From: PZPK01 sp965230795
Lineage (GTDB): Bacteria; Pseudomonadota; Gammaproteobacteria; Pseudomonadales; Oleiphilaceae
Assembly (NCBI GenBank): GCA_965230795.1
Contig: OZ246020.1
Coordinates: 3,410,001 to 3,474,000 of the forward strand
Length of the DNA stretch: 64,000 nucleotides
Direction: 5' to 3'
The notes below the pieces were generated by a model, which worked only from the letters and a program-made list of their open reading frames with translations, searched no databases and had not been told where the DNA came from. Shown piece after piece: positions 1 through 8,408 of this stretch (positions are counted from its first letter, which is position 1; the number at the start of each line of letters is the position of its first letter). A program made the translations under genes and the position numbers.

Positions 1-420
1 CTGGATCGCGCCATCTGTTGTACCACCATGACTGGTCGTAAATCCCGGGGCCGGCAAGCTGAAATCCGTATCGGTCAGGGACACTATCAAGGAGCCAGCA
101 GCACCGCTCACATCAATGCTATTCAGATCCAGTCGCGATGGCCCGATCAGTGGATCACTAATCCCGGTTGTGACATTCACTGTAAAATTGCCCACCGCAC
201 CGCTGAAGCTAAGCACGCCTGCACCACCTGCCGAATCCAGATCGGTAACCGTCAATCCGGAATCGGTCAGGCTTCCTGGCAGTAAATCATCCGACAGAAT
301 CACATCGATTCCCGCCGAATTCGGATCATCCAATGTCAAAACAAACGCGGCTTGACTGCTGACACTCAACCCCGCGGTCAGAAAAAGCGCAGCGAATCGG
401 AATGTGTTGTTGACGGGCAT
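1..420 (-). CDS. Secreted hypothetical protein, N-terminal part (cut by window edge)
   Basis: An open frame runs from an ATG at 420 to the first base of the window with no stop, so only the first 140 residues are present. The protein begins with a typical signal peptide (MPVNNTFRFAALFLTAGLSV, cleavage probably after SSQA). The mature part is rich in Gly, Ser, Asp and Thr and in short hydrophobic strands (LTLDDPNSAGID, VLSFSGAVGNFTV, LIVSLTDTDF), the look of an exported beta-sandwich protein. This style is common in proteins with PEP-CTERM or similar sorting tails, but the C-terminus lies outside the window so that cannot be tested. Function unknown. Confidence 0.75.
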   Translation of the reverse strand, partial: MPVNNTFRFAALFLTAGLSVSSQAAFVLTLDDPNSAGIDVILSDDLLPGSLTDSGLTVTDLDSAGGAGVLSFSGAVGNFTVNVTTGISDPLIGPSRLDLNSIDVSGAAGSLIVSLTDTDFSLPAPGFTTSHGGTTDGAIQ

Positions 421-721
421 GACTGTGTCTCTCCGTGATCGTTTGACGGACATCCTTGAGAGCGAGCTCAAAACAACAGGAAACTTTTTTGAATGAATTG
501 ATTAAAAAGATACAGGACTTCTGTGACGATTCGATGCAATCGAGATGACGTTTTTATGGAACTTTTTTTACGCCCTCAATCCTAAACACTTGCGAATTTT
601 GTATGAGATTTTTTTCGGCGTGAGCATGGATTTTCCCACTGCCCACTGAAAGGAAAGATCCAAAGTTACTGTCTAAGCGTAAGATCCAGCGAGAACACAA
701 AAAAACATCCAGGAGGGCGTC
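421..721. other. Divergent intergenic region, no gene seen
   Basis: About 300 bases between the secreted protein gene (minus strand) and the small plus-strand gene at 722. It is AT-rich around 480-620. The only clear signal is the ribosome binding site AGGAGG at about 711-716. I see no RNA gene or convincing operator. Confidence 0.5.
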
Positions 722-949
722 ATGGCACGTCTTGCAGAATCACCTGAAGTACTGAACAGCATTCGACTCAAAGCCTATTTTAACGCCAGATTGAAAGAGA
801 CTTACGGCAAACGCGCACGGTTTGAGGCCGGCAGGCCGGTCGCGGATTTCGAAAGCCAGTGCAATTTCATCCGCTCAACCCGTCTGACTTATGTGGATCC
901 GGAATTAGTGATTCCGACTCAGAGCGACGCCAGGCCGGAATCACTTTAG
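722..949 (+). CDS. Small hypothetical protein, 75 residues
   Basis: A short basic protein with no signal peptide, no membrane segment and no motif I recognise. The case for it being real is the strong ribosome binding site AGGAGG five bases before the ATG, the good coding character, and its isolation between genes on the other strand. The N-terminal half (SIRLKAYFNARLKETYGKRA) would form a charged amphipathic helix. Function unknown; it could be a small cytosolic regulator or binding protein. Confidence 0.6.
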   Translation: MARLAESPEVLNSIRLKAYFNARLKETYGKRARFEAGRPVADFESQCNFIRSTRLTYVDPELVIPTQSDARPESL

Positions 950-990
950 CGACTGGACCCTGACACTGATTCCCGATTAACAAGCTGGTG

Positions 991-1659
991 CTACCAGGGC
1001 AGTATTTCACCGTTGGAATGCCAGAAGGTTCCGGAATTATGCATGGTTAATGCTTCGATACGTTCGATCAGACGTTCGGCGGCAGTGTCTGGCGTGATAT
1101 CCCCATGACCCCCAATCATCTCGGTTCCCACCAGGCCTGGATGGAAAATGCCGACGGCGATTCCGTGAGGCGTCAGGTCATGGGCCAATGACACGCCGGC
1201 AATGTTAAGCGCGCACTTGGACATGCGATAGCCGTAGCGACCTCCGCTGGTATTGTCAGCGATAGAGCCCATGCGACTGCTAATCAGGGCGATCTTGCTG
1301 CCATCTGCCATGTTTTCCAATAAAGCTTCCGTCACCCGCAAGGGACCCAGAGTATTGACCTGAAATTGCTCTTCGATGGTGTCGAAGTTCAGCTGCCCCA
1401 AAATCTCGTTACGCAGGATTCCGGCATTATTGATCAAGACATCCACCTGGACGCCCTGCAAAGCCTGGCGAAGCTTTTCGACGTCTCCGGCCTGACTGAT
1501 ATCCACTCCTGCAATCACTTCGACACCCAGAACGCTGAGTTCCTCTGAAGCATGTCGACACACGGCCATGACGCGCGCACCACGTGCCTGATAGTGTCGA
1601 CAGAATGATAAACCTATGCCACGATTAGCGCCGGTCACGACAATGGTTTCTGTTGTCAT
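991..1659 (-). CDS. Short-chain dehydrogenase/reductase (SDR) family oxidoreductase
   Basis: A 222-residue classical SDR. The N-terminal Rossmann motif TGANRGIG (residues 9-16) binds NAD(P)H, NNAG lies in the middle, and the catalytic Ser (ISSRMGS) and YGYRMSK (Tyr-x3-Lys) are all present, so the enzyme should be active. Family members of this length reduce or oxidise carbonyl/alcohol groups on small molecules in the cytoplasm; the substrate cannot be read from the sequence. It is monocistronic and divergent from the MmcQ/YjbR-type gene starting at 1726. Confidence 0.9.
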   Translation of the reverse strand: MTTETIVVTGANRGIGLSFCRHYQARGARVMAVCRHASEELSVLGVEVIAGVDISQAGDVEKLRQALQGVQVDVLINNAGILRNEILGQLNFDTIEEQFQVNTLGPLRVTEALLENMADGSKIALISSRMGSIADNTSGGRYGYRMSKCALNIAGVSLAHDLTPHGIAVGIFHPGLVGTEMIGGHGDITPDTAAERLIERIEALTMHNSGTFWHSNGEILPW

Positions 1660-1725
1660 GTGTAAGCCTCATCTTGCTGTTAAACGGATAAACGGACGTT
1701 GAAATACGGCTCCCGGGACGCCTCC

Positions 1726-2109
1726 ATGGACTATCAAGCTGCAAAAACATACCTGCTTTCCAAACCCGATTCTGTAGAAGACTATCCCTTTGGACCCGAG
1801 GTCATGGTACCAAAAGTCAAAGGCAAAATGTTTGCTACCCTCGCCCACGATGGCGACATGGCCAATATGAATCTCAAGTGCGACCCGAACCATGCCTTCG
1901 AACTGCGGGATCTGTTTGCCGCTGTGAAGCCGGGCTATCATATGAACAAGAAACACTGGAATACCGTTGTGCTCGACGGCTCGATTCCCCAGGGTGAAAT
2001 CGAACGCATGATTGATCACTCCTATGCCCTGGTCGTCAAAGGGCTGAAAAAGGTCGAGCGGGAAGCGCTGGAGCTGAGTTATGGAAAAGACCGACTATAT
2101 CGAGATTAA
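1726..2109 (+). CDS. MmcQ/YjbR family protein
   Basis: A 127-residue protein of the MmcQ/YjbR family. It carries the family features DYPFGPEVMVPKVKGKMFA near the N-terminus, the central PGYHMNKKHWNTV segment and the C-terminal helix with DHSYALVVKGL. The fold is a CyaY-like alpha/beta domain, often annotated as DNA-binding although the function is not established. I start at the ATG at 1726 because the family alignment begins there; an upstream in-frame TTG at 1699 would add nine unrelated residues. It converges with the solute-binding protein gene ending at 2154. Confidence 0.85.
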   Translation: MDYQAAKTYLLSKPDSVEDYPFGPEVMVPKVKGKMFATLAHDGDMANMNLKCDPNHAFELRDLFAAVKPGYHMNKKHWNTVVLDGSIPQGEIERMIDHSYALVVKGLKKVEREALELSYGKDRLYRD

Positions 2110-2153
2110 GTGTCGCAAATAAACGAGTTGAAACGGCCGGTGTGACGGCTCAC

Positions 2154-2909
2154 CTAGTCGGCCGGCGCCGCGCCATAGTTCCTGAGAATTTCCAGATACT
2201 CGGCAGTCTGTTTGAAACGTGCCAAGGCATCTCCAAATGTCTGCGCCAGAGCCTCATGCCCCTCGCGTTTGGAAAACGCCAGATAGTTGCCACCCTTGCA
2301 GTAAAGGGCATTGGGCACCATCTGTAAACGATCCCAAACTCCCATATCCTTGGCGACGGCAGCGCCTACTACATCCACCGCCACTACAAAATCCAAACGC
2401 CCGGCCAAAAGCATATTGAAATTCTGTCTCAGACTATTGTTGCGAATGGCGTTTTTCATGAATACGGTGTTGTCCAACTCATCACAGTAGCTATAACCCA
2501 GTATGGCGCCCGCCTTCATTTCATCCAGCTCATCGAGAGAATCAAAACGGACGGGGGTGTCCTTGTGTGTATAGAAAACCGTAACACCCTCTGATACCGG
2601 CTCTGAGGGAAAGTGCATAAAGGCTTTGCGTTCCTGGGTAATACTGGCGTCGAGAATCGCATCCACCTTTTTTTCCTGAACCAGCAACAGACAGCGCTTC
2701 CAGGGCAAAAACTCGATCTCGACATCACGCTCCATCTCGTCAAACACAGCTCTGATAATATCCACATCCATACCACTGGCCCCGCGATCAAGCTCGATGG
2801 AATATGGCGGCCAGGGGTCGGTCACGATCTTGAGAGGTTCAACTGCCTGAACCGGCACAGTCAGCCACAGCCATGTAGCAATTAGGGTTATTCGCCGCGA
2901 TAAGGACAC
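2154..2909 (-). CDS. Orphan family-3 solute-binding protein (SBP_bac_3)
   Basis: A 251-residue exported protein: signal peptide ending about PVQA, then the two-lobed periplasmic binding fold of SBP family 3 (amino-acid type). Recognisable parts are the opening strand LKIVTDPWPPYS, the GMDVDIIRAVF helix, and LPWKRCLLLVQEKKVDAI, a motif shared with the other binding proteins in this window. No permease or ATPase gene is adjacent. The start is a GTG at 2909. It is divergent from the paralogue at 3091. Such orphan proteins may deliver ligands to receptors or to transporters encoded elsewhere; the ligand is unknown. Confidence 0.85.
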   Translation of the reverse strand: MSLSRRITLIATWLWLTVPVQAVEPLKIVTDPWPPYSIELDRGASGMDVDIIRAVFDEMERDVEIEFLPWKRCLLLVQEKKVDAILDASITQERKAFMHFPSEPVSEGVTVFYTHKDTPVRFDSLDELDEMKAGAILGYSYCDELDNTVFMKNAIRNNSLRQNFNMLLAGRLDFVVAVDVVGAAVAKDMGVWDRLQMVPNALYCKGGNYLAFSKREGHEALAQTFGDALARFKQTAEYLEILRNYGAAPAD

Positions 2910-2945
2910 CAGGTTGAATCTCGAAGCCGGAGGATATGTTCAGTG

Positions 2946-2972
2946 TAGTGCAGTGTAGGCCATGCTGCACTA
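2946..2972. promoter_or_regulatory. Inverted repeat between divergent binding-protein genes
   Basis: Perfect 8-base arms TAGTGCAG (2946-2953) and CTGCACTA (2965-2972) separated by 11 bases, placed between the divergent genes at 2909 and 3091. It could be an operator for a shared regulator or part of an mRNA leader; nothing in the sequence decides which. Confidence 0.35.
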
Positions 2973-3090
2973 GGGTCTGGGACACCTGAGGTCGATATAG
3001 TGTTTCCTTTAGGTGAACAGTTGAACAATTCGCGCTTTGTTCTATATTCCAACTATCTCTTCCTTATTAGAGAACTGCGAGGTGTTCGCG

Positions 3091-3855
3091 ATGAGACTTC
3101 CGTTCAGCAAACGTTTTCTGTCTGTATCGCTGCTTGTATTCACCGGCTTTGCCAGCGCAGACACCATTACCATTCGCGCCGATTCCTGGTATCCCATCAA
3201 TGGCGATCCAGGCTCCGACAAACCCGGCTACATGATTGAGCTGGCCAAAAAGATTCTGGGCGATGCGGGACATACCGTGGATTATCGACTGATGCCCTGG
3301 GAGCGGGCGGTAGACGAAGTACGCCAGGGAAACATTGACTGCGTCGTGGGCGCCTATATTGAAGATGCACCGGATTTTGTCTACCCCTCTGAATCCTGGG
3401 GTCTGGATGAATCGAGATTCTTCGTCAAACAGGGCGACCCCTGGCGATTTGAGGGGCTCGATTCGCTGGCCAACATTAAACTGGGTCTGATCGGCGGCTA
3501 TGCCTACGGGGAAGACTTTGACCAATATATCGAAGCCAATCCGGACGTCGGTCAGTTCGTCAAAGGCGACAATGCTCTGGAGAAAAACATCAAGAAAATA
3601 CTCGGTGGCCGTATTACTGCTACCGTCGAATCCCCTTTGGTGATGCAAGCAAAATTAAAGGATATGGGGCTTCAGGCCGATATCGTTGCAGCGGGGAATC
3701 TCGGAGAGCCCTCCGACATGTTTATCGCCTGTTCGCCGGCCAAATCGTCGAGCAAAGCCTTGGTTGAGTTGATTGATACAGGGACGCAAAACCTGCGCGC
3801 CAGCGGCGAATTACAAGACATTCTGGATAAATACGGTCTGCCCGACTGGAAATAA
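3091..3855 (+). CDS. Orphan family-3 solute-binding protein, upstream of a chemoreceptor
   Basis: A 254-residue periplasmic binding protein. The start is the ATG at 3091, preceded by GAGGTG and followed by a clean signal peptide (MRLPFSKRFLSVSLLVFTGF, cleavage near ASA-DT). Mature features are ITIRADSWYPING, PGYMIELAKKIL, MPWERAVDEVRQGNIDCVVG and the second-lobe motif GLIGGYAYGEDFD, all typical of SBP family 3. The stop lies 33 bases before the chemoreceptor at 3889 with no terminator between, so the two are probably co-transcribed and the protein may present its ligand to that receptor. No ABC transporter subunits are nearby. Confidence 0.87.
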   Translation: MRLPFSKRFLSVSLLVFTGFASADTITIRADSWYPINGDPGSDKPGYMIELAKKILGDAGHTVDYRLMPWERAVDEVRQGNIDCVVGAYIEDAPDFVYPSESWGLDESRFFVKQGDPWRFEGLDSLANIKLGLIGGYAYGEDFDQYIEANPDVGQFVKGDNALEKNIKKILGGRITATVESPLVMQAKLKDMGLQADIVAAGNLGEPSDMFIACSPAKSSSKALVELIDTGTQNLRASGELQDILDKYGLPDWK

Positions 3856-3888
3856 AGACAACAAACTATTCTGACAGTAGGAATAAAC

Positions 3889-5409
3889 GTGAAGAACTCT
3901 ATCAAACTGCGTTTCAACCTGATCACGAGCGCCATAGTGATTGTGGTATTCATTCTCTTTGGTATTTTTAACCACTCGCAAACCGAGAATGCGCTCAACC
4001 GCTCACTCGAGCGTCAAACCACCGCGGCCCTGGAGCGACTGTCACAGAGTCTGCCGGTAACCCTCTGGAATTATGAAACCCAGCAAATGCAGGATATTGT
4101 CGATGCTGAGCTGGGTGCCGACGAAATCAAAGCAGTGTACGTACTCGACGGCGACAAACTCTTGCTGGGGCGCGGCAGCTTTGGTGATAACGAAATTGAA
4201 GATCTGGGCAGCTTCACGCCTGTCGATTCCCACAAAGAGTCCGAACTGAATTTTGATGATGCCGGCAACCTCACTCCGGTGGGTCGGGTGGTCATTGAGA
4301 TCGACCGCAGCCGTATTGAGGCGCTGCTGGATCAGGCCCTGTTCCGCAACATCATTCAAATTGTCGTCATTATTGCCCTGCTGATCACGACCGTGACCAT
4401 TCTTTTGAGCACTCTGGTGATTCGCCCGCTTTCCGAAATCGGCGCGGCCCTCAGTGACATCGCCTCCGGCGAAGGCGACCTGACCCGTCGTCTTACCAAG
4501 CGCAATGATGATGAAGTCGGCGTTGTTGCCGAACATTTCAACAGTTTTGTCGGGCAAATTCATACTCTGGTCAAAGATCTGGTGCAATCCGTCGCCGACA
4601 TGAACGATGTTATCCAGAATCTGGTCAATGTGGCCCAAACCACCAACACGGGGGTGACCCGTCAGAATTCCGAAACGGACCAGGTCGCCACCGCCGTTAA
4701 CGAAATGGGCGCCACTGCTCACCAGGTCTCCAAGAGCGCGGCAGAAGCCGCCGAAGCCGCCAGCGATGCGGACAAGGAAGCCCAAAGTGCGCAGGAAGTG
4801 GTGCAATCAACCATTCAGTCGATTCAAAGTCTGGCGAAGGAAATTGAAGAAGGTGCCAAGGTCATCGACGCCCTGGAAACCGATGTGGATGGCATTACCG
4901 CCATGGTTGGAGTGATTCAGGGCATTGCCGAGCAAACCAACCTGCTGGCTCTGAACGCGGCCATCGAAGCCGCACGTGCTGGAGAGCAGGGGCGCGGATT
5001 TGCTGTGGTCGCTGATGAAGTGCGAACCCTGGCTGCCAAGACCCAGACCACCACAGAAGAAATTCAGGATATGATCAACCGCCTCGAAGTGGGCGCCAAG
5101 AATGCGGTATCGGTGATGCAGTCCAGTCAGGAAAAAGGCGTCAATACCGTCAAGGACATTCACCAGACCGACAACTCCCTGGGTGGCATCGTCAATTCCA
5201 TTCGCACCATCAACGACATGAACGCGCAAATTGCCAGCGCCGCGGAAGAGCAATCGGCGGTCACCGAAGAGATTAACCGTAGCATCACCAACATCGCCGG
5301 CATCGCCCAGGAAACCCAGGTCGGCGCCACCGAGACAGACGAAGCCTGCCATAGCCTCTCACGCTACGCTGAGGACGTCCGTCAGAAGCTCAGTAACTTC
5401 AAGGTGTGA
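3889..5409 (+). CDS. Methyl-accepting chemotaxis protein
   Basis: A 506-residue transmembrane chemoreceptor. Order: short cytoplasmic start, TM1 (about 11-28), a periplasmic sensor of about 120 residues, TM2 (about 152-176), HAMP domain beginning RPLSEIGAALSDIASGEGDL, then the long coiled-coil signalling domain with the conserved hairpin tip IAEQTNLLALNAAIEAARAG. The GTG start at 3889 has TAGGA upstream. It should signal to CheA/CheW; the sensor resembles a small single-Cache-like module but I cannot be sure. It is the second gene of a probable operon with the binding protein at 3091 and is followed by a strong terminator. Confidence 0.93.
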   Translation: MKNSIKLRFNLITSAIVIVVFILFGIFNHSQTENALNRSLERQTTAALERLSQSLPVTLWNYETQQMQDIVDAELGADEIKAVYVLDGDKLLLGRGSFGDNEIEDLGSFTPVDSHKESELNFDDAGNLTPVGRVVIEIDRSRIEALLDQALFRNIIQIVVIIALLITTVTILLSTLVIRPLSEIGAALSDIASGEGDLTRRLTKRNDDEVGVVAEHFNSFVGQIHTLVKDLVQSVADMNDVIQNLVNVAQTTNTGVTRQNSETDQVATAVNEMGATAHQVSKSAAEAAEAASDADKEAQSAQEVVQSTIQSIQSLAKEIEEGAKVIDALETDVDGITAMVGVIQGIAEQTNLLALNAAIEAARAGEQGRGFAVVADEVRTLAAKTQTTTEEIQDMINRLEVGAKNAVSVMQSSQEKGVNTVKDIHQTDNSLGGIVNSIRTINDMNAQIASAAEEQSAVTEEINRSITNIAGIAQETQVGATETDEACHSLSRYAEDVRQKLSNFKV

Positions 5410-5445
5410 CGGTAAGAACTCTACCGCACCTCACACTCTCACAGG

Positions 5446-5482
5446 AGCGGGATCAAATAGCTATAGTTGATCCCGCTTTTTC
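5446..5482 (+). terminator. Rho-independent terminator after the chemoreceptor
   Basis: Perfect 11-base stem AGCGGGATCAA (5446-5456) and TTGATCCCGCT (5467-5477), ten-base loop, then a run of T. It ends the binding protein/chemoreceptor operon and separates it from the gene at 5518. Confidence 0.9.
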
Positions 5483-5517
5483 ATATTGTTCTGATTATTA
5501 AGGCGCGAAAAGGGCTT

Positions 5518-6315
5518 ATGCGTGCTATCAGAAAATACGTTTTCCTGACGCTTATTACATTTTGTTTGCTGGCGACATTCCAAAGCTATGCTTCAGAAAG
5601 AACGATCCGTTTTTGTTCATCCGATTTTCCCGGATTTATAAGCCTGAATCAGTCAACACAGCAATTGGAAGGTCTGGCTTACGACTTTGCCAAACGCCTG
5701 CTTGCCAAAGTAAATCTGGATGACGAAATCGAGCTCCTACCTTGGGCAAGGTGTGATCAATTCCTAAAAACCGCTGTCTTTGACGCAACGCTCATGATTA
5801 CAAAAAATCCTGCGCGGCTTGAATACCTGGAATATACCGCACCAATTATTGGGCAAAACATCTATTTATTCTTCAAGAAAGGGCATGCTCCCGCTATGGA
5901 TGATAAAACGCTCATGTCCCGGCTGGATCAGTTTAGCTTTGTTGGCGGCCGAGGGTTTTCGATCACTGAGGAGCTGAAGTCCAAAGGCTACGAGGTCTCA
6001 GAAGTCACTTCGCAAGAGCAGGCATACAGAATGGTAGCGGCCGGAAGGATTGATTTCGTCACCGACATTCTCTCCTCCCATAAGTTGTTTATTAATAAGC
6101 ATCCCGATTTGGCTGGGCAGTTCGAATTCATCAAGACGCCATATGCGGAAAAACTTTATTACATCGGCATATCGAAACAGTCTTCCTTTGCGAATCGTGT
6201 CGATCGCTTAAACTCCGCAATACAGGAGTTGAAGACCAGTGGAGAGCTTCAACAACTTATTGATAAAGACCCAAAAGGTCACGCCATAGTCATTCTTGAT
6301 AATGAGGTCAATTAG
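5518..6315 (+). CDS. Orphan family-3 solute-binding protein
   Basis: A 265-residue exported binding protein. The ATG at 5518 starts a signal peptide (MRAIRKYVFLTLITFCLLAT, cleavage near SYAS); an upstream in-frame TTG would start inside the terminator hairpin. The mature protein shows IRFCSSDFPGF, LAYDFAKRLL, LLPWARCDQFL and a second-lobe stretch around DQFSFVGGRGFS. Two mature Cys residues (in FCSSD and ARCDQ) also occur in related orphan proteins. There is no partner permease. It lies between two terminators and is therefore probably transcribed alone. Confidence 0.85.
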   Translation: MRAIRKYVFLTLITFCLLATFQSYASERTIRFCSSDFPGFISLNQSTQQLEGLAYDFAKRLLAKVNLDDEIELLPWARCDQFLKTAVFDATLMITKNPARLEYLEYTAPIIGQNIYLFFKKGHAPAMDDKTLMSRLDQFSFVGGRGFSITEELKSKGYEVSEVTSQEQAYRMVAAGRIDFVTDILSSHKLFINKHPDLAGQFEFIKTPYAEKLYYIGISKQSSFANRVDRLNSAIQELKTSGELQQLIDKDPKGHAIVILDNEVN

Positions 6316-6400
6316 TAATTGTCCGAGAACACAGCGCTGTTAACGCGCAAAGACTTAAGAATCTGCCCTACCCCGGCTATCATGCAGCCAAGCGTAAAAA

Positions 6401-6427
6401 AGGGGCGTCCACAGACGCTCCTTTTTC
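6401..6427. terminator. Terminator between convergent binding-protein genes
   Basis: Stem AGGGGCGTC (6401-6409) and GACGCTCCT (6414-6422) with a four-base loop and one G-T pair, flanked by AAAAA on the left and TTTTTCTTTT on the right. It can work in both directions for the genes ending at 6315 (plus) and 6466 (minus). Confidence 0.85.
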
Positions 6428-6465
6428 TTTTGTATTGGTTAGAGTGATTCAGACAAACGGCTTGG

Positions 6466-7131
6466 CTATTTGAGCAGACTATTCAAGAACTCTACCCTTT
6501 TCTTGTTATCGCTACCGGCCCGAAATGCCACCACCAGGTCTTTCTCCATCACTTCCTTGACGATTTCAATGTTCGAAACACCTTTTTGGTCGGCCATGTA
6601 CAACATGACATTCGGATCGGTAATGGCAAAATCGTTTCGACCGCCACCCAGTTTCTGCACCAGAGACGCTTCATTACCTGCCGCTTCCGACCCCTGGCTG
6701 TATTTATCAATCGCTTTCTGGATTTCGTCCGGGTAGACGTAGGTTTTCACATAACCCACTTTATAATTCTTGAACATGTCTTCGATGGAACTGAACGTTC
6801 CCTGTACCTTGCTGTTTTTCAGTATCGCAATCGTCGACACATCCACGGCTTTTGAGGCAACAAAACCTTCTTTCACTTCTTCAGGCCAGGCTGGAAAATA
6901 GCCGACAAATTCTGGCGTTCCGGCTTTTTCCTGGGCTCTGAGCCAGGGGTAAAACTCCACCACCAGATCGATGCCGTGCTCCTTCAGCAAGAGCTTGAGC
7001 TTTTGAACGGAATTTCCCTGATTAGCCAGTTTGGAACCGGAATAAGGCTCCCAATCCAGCGATGTAATTTTCCAGGTTTCAGCCTGTGCTGAGACCGAAA
7101 TCAACAACAGAATTATTATTAGAGCTTTCAT
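6466..7131 (-). CDS. Orphan family-3 solute-binding protein, short form
   Basis: A 221-residue exported protein with signal peptide MKALIIILLLISVSAQA and the binding-protein core WKITSLDWEPYSG, KLKLLLKEHGIDLVVEFYPW (the aromatic-Pro-Trp-x-Arg motif seen in its neighbours) and a second lobe with VGYVKTYVYPDEI. It is somewhat shorter than usual for the family (about 250). It ends in a shared bidirectional terminator with the gene at 5518. No transport partners are adjacent; ligand unknown. Confidence 0.8.
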   Translation of the reverse strand: MKALIIILLLISVSAQAETWKITSLDWEPYSGSKLANQGNSVQKLKLLLKEHGIDLVVEFYPWLRAQEKAGTPEFVGYFPAWPEEVKEGFVASKAVDVSTIAILKNSKVQGTFSSIEDMFKNYKVGYVKTYVYPDEIQKAIDKYSQGSEAAGNEASLVQKLGGGRNDFAITDPNVMLYMADQKGVSNIEIVKEVMEKDLVVAFRAGSDNKKRVEFLNSLLK

Positions 7132-7440
7132 AACTTCTACCCCTTTGTCAGATCGAGACAGACATGCAGCCCGCTACACCAGCCGCAGTCAGTTGAAATG
7201 CATGACGCCTGTTCCTGTCGTTCCAACCATAAAGCAACATCCCTATCGAACGTCACTACCTCGGGAAGTCTAGGTGGATATCCCTAACATTCAAGTGGAC
7301 ATACAAGCCAGTCAGTTCTGAAGGCGCACGAAGAACGAATCAGTGAACAAAAGTGATGTTTACGTGATAAAGGAGAGTAAAAAAAAGAGCCTCGCAAAGG
7401 CTCTTTTTTTGGCAAGCTCTTTTTGGAAGAGCCCGATCGC
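7132..7440. other. Intergenic region with one terminator
   Basis: About 310 bases upstream of the binding protein gene (start 7131) and downstream of the secreted protein ending at 7441. Apart from the terminator at 7381-7410 nothing coding or clearly regulatory is visible. Confidence 0.5.
7381..7410 (-). terminator. Rho-independent terminator after the 7441-8297 gene pair
   Basis: AAAAAAGAGCC (7381-7391), seven-base loop, GGCTCTTTTTTT (7399-7410). Read on the minus strand this is a GC stem followed by a long T run directly downstream of the gene ending at 7441; the A/T flanks make it usable in both directions. Confidence 0.88.
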
Positions 7441-8124
7441 TTACAAAACCACCCGGAATATGGTTTCGAAGGTACCACCTTCGACACGGTCTCCGGTTGG
7501 TGTCTCGCCACCGAGGAAGTTCCCATCCAGCGCGCGATCGTTGACGTCTGTAACAAAGTCACCGCGAATGACCAGGCGGTAAGTTCCCAGCGTATCCATG
7601 GGATCCATGACATTGATCCGAATGATCTGCATACCCTGAACCGTCTCGGAAACCGGATCGGCTTCTACGGTAAAGCCGGTGATCATCGCATCCGGGTCGA
7701 CATCCACGGCAGATACCTCATTAATGTCGATATCAAACTCCAACTCCCAATCGGTGCTCAGTTTGAACAACTGAACATGGTAGTTGTAGCTGGGCGGCAA
7801 CAGACTATCGCTCAAGACATTGTTGGAAAACCAGACGACGAGTCCGTTATTGAGATAATCCGTTACCTCTATCTCGCCATTGTGCTGCCAATTAAGGTAC
7901 TGGATCTGTGTCAGATCATCCGGATGCAGTACTTCCAGCGCGGCGACGCGGGCGTGATTGTCGTCGACGGCCGTTTCCAAGGCAGAAAAATTCTCGTTCA
8001 CGTCGGCCGCCACTGCTGCTTCGCCCGATACGAAGGTGTTGGGTATATCCACTTCAGCGGAACCCACCATGTTTGCTATCGCCAACAACATGCTACTCAC
8101 CGCAAGTTTCGCTCCTGTCTTCAT
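7441..8124 (-). CDS. Secreted hypothetical protein with stalk-like N-terminus
   Basis: A 227-residue exported protein from the ATG at 8124, which has CAGGAGAGTGGCA in front. After the signal peptide (cleavage near GSA-EV) comes IPNTFVSGEAAVAADVNENF followed by a short coiled coil (ETAVDDNHARVAALE); this opening is a recurring element in phage-tail, adhesin and surface proteins. The remainder is a beta-rich domain of about 170 residues ending with RALDGNFLGGETPTGDRVEG, a stretch I have seen in unrelated exported proteins but cannot name. The gene overlaps the small lipoprotein gene upstream by ATGA, so the two are translationally coupled. Confidence 0.75.
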   Translation of the reverse strand: MKTGAKLAVSSMLLAIANMVGSAEVDIPNTFVSGEAAVAADVNENFSALETAVDDNHARVAALEVLHPDDLTQIQYLNWQHNGEIEVTDYLNNGLVVWFSNNVLSDSLLPPSYNYHVQLFKLSTDWELEFDIDINEVSAVDVDPDAMITGFTVEADPVSETVQGMQIIRINVMDPMDTLGTYRLVIRGDFVTDVNDRALDGNFLGGETPTGDRVEGGTFETIFRVVL

Positions 8125-8297
8125 TGCCACTCTCCTGAATCCCATACCATTTCACCCCAGGTGTTGCTGTCGCGATCTCCACTGTTGTTGCTGTCGCTTG
8201 TGGAACTGCCGCCACCGCCGCCTCCACACGCAGTGATCCCACCGCACAATACGGCGATGAAGAGCACAAACGTCGCGCGTCTGTTTCCTGTTTGCAT
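8121..8297 (-). CDS. Small lipoprotein, 58 residues, coupled to the next gene
   Basis: An ATG at 8297 with GAGGTCGAACG in front opens a 58-residue frame: basic N-terminus (MQTGNRRAT), hydrophobic core FVLFIAVLCGG, lipobox ITAC at about residues 21-24, then a Gly/Ser/Asp-rich linker. The TGA stop (8123-8121) overlaps the ATG of the next gene (8124-8122) as ATGA. The lipobox, the ribosome binding site and the coupling all argue that it is real. It is probably an anchor or small partner of the secreted protein that follows; no domain is recognisable in the mature part. Confidence 0.7.
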   Translation of the reverse strand: MQTGNRRATFVLFIAVLCGGITACGGGGGGSSTSDSNNSGDRDSNTWGEMVWDSGEWQ

Positions 8298-8408
8298 CGT
8301 TCGACCTCGTCATTTGGACATATCAGTCTTGCTGATCTGTTCTTAGGATCACGCATATCAACCCGGGGACGCAAGACTCTGTCCGCTGCGAAAGCACTGA
8401 AACCTGCT

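Noticed and set aside
4042..4806. Long minus-strand open frame (254 codons) opposite the chemoreceptor
   Set aside because: It is the mirror of a GC-rich coding region, its product is low-complexity and matches nothing, and the plus strand clearly encodes the chemoreceptor.
7423..8346. Plus-strand open frame of 307 codons across the secreted protein and lipoprotein genes
   Set aside because: It spans two real minus-strand genes and their terminator, has a Pro/His-rich artefact tail, and no ribosome binding site.
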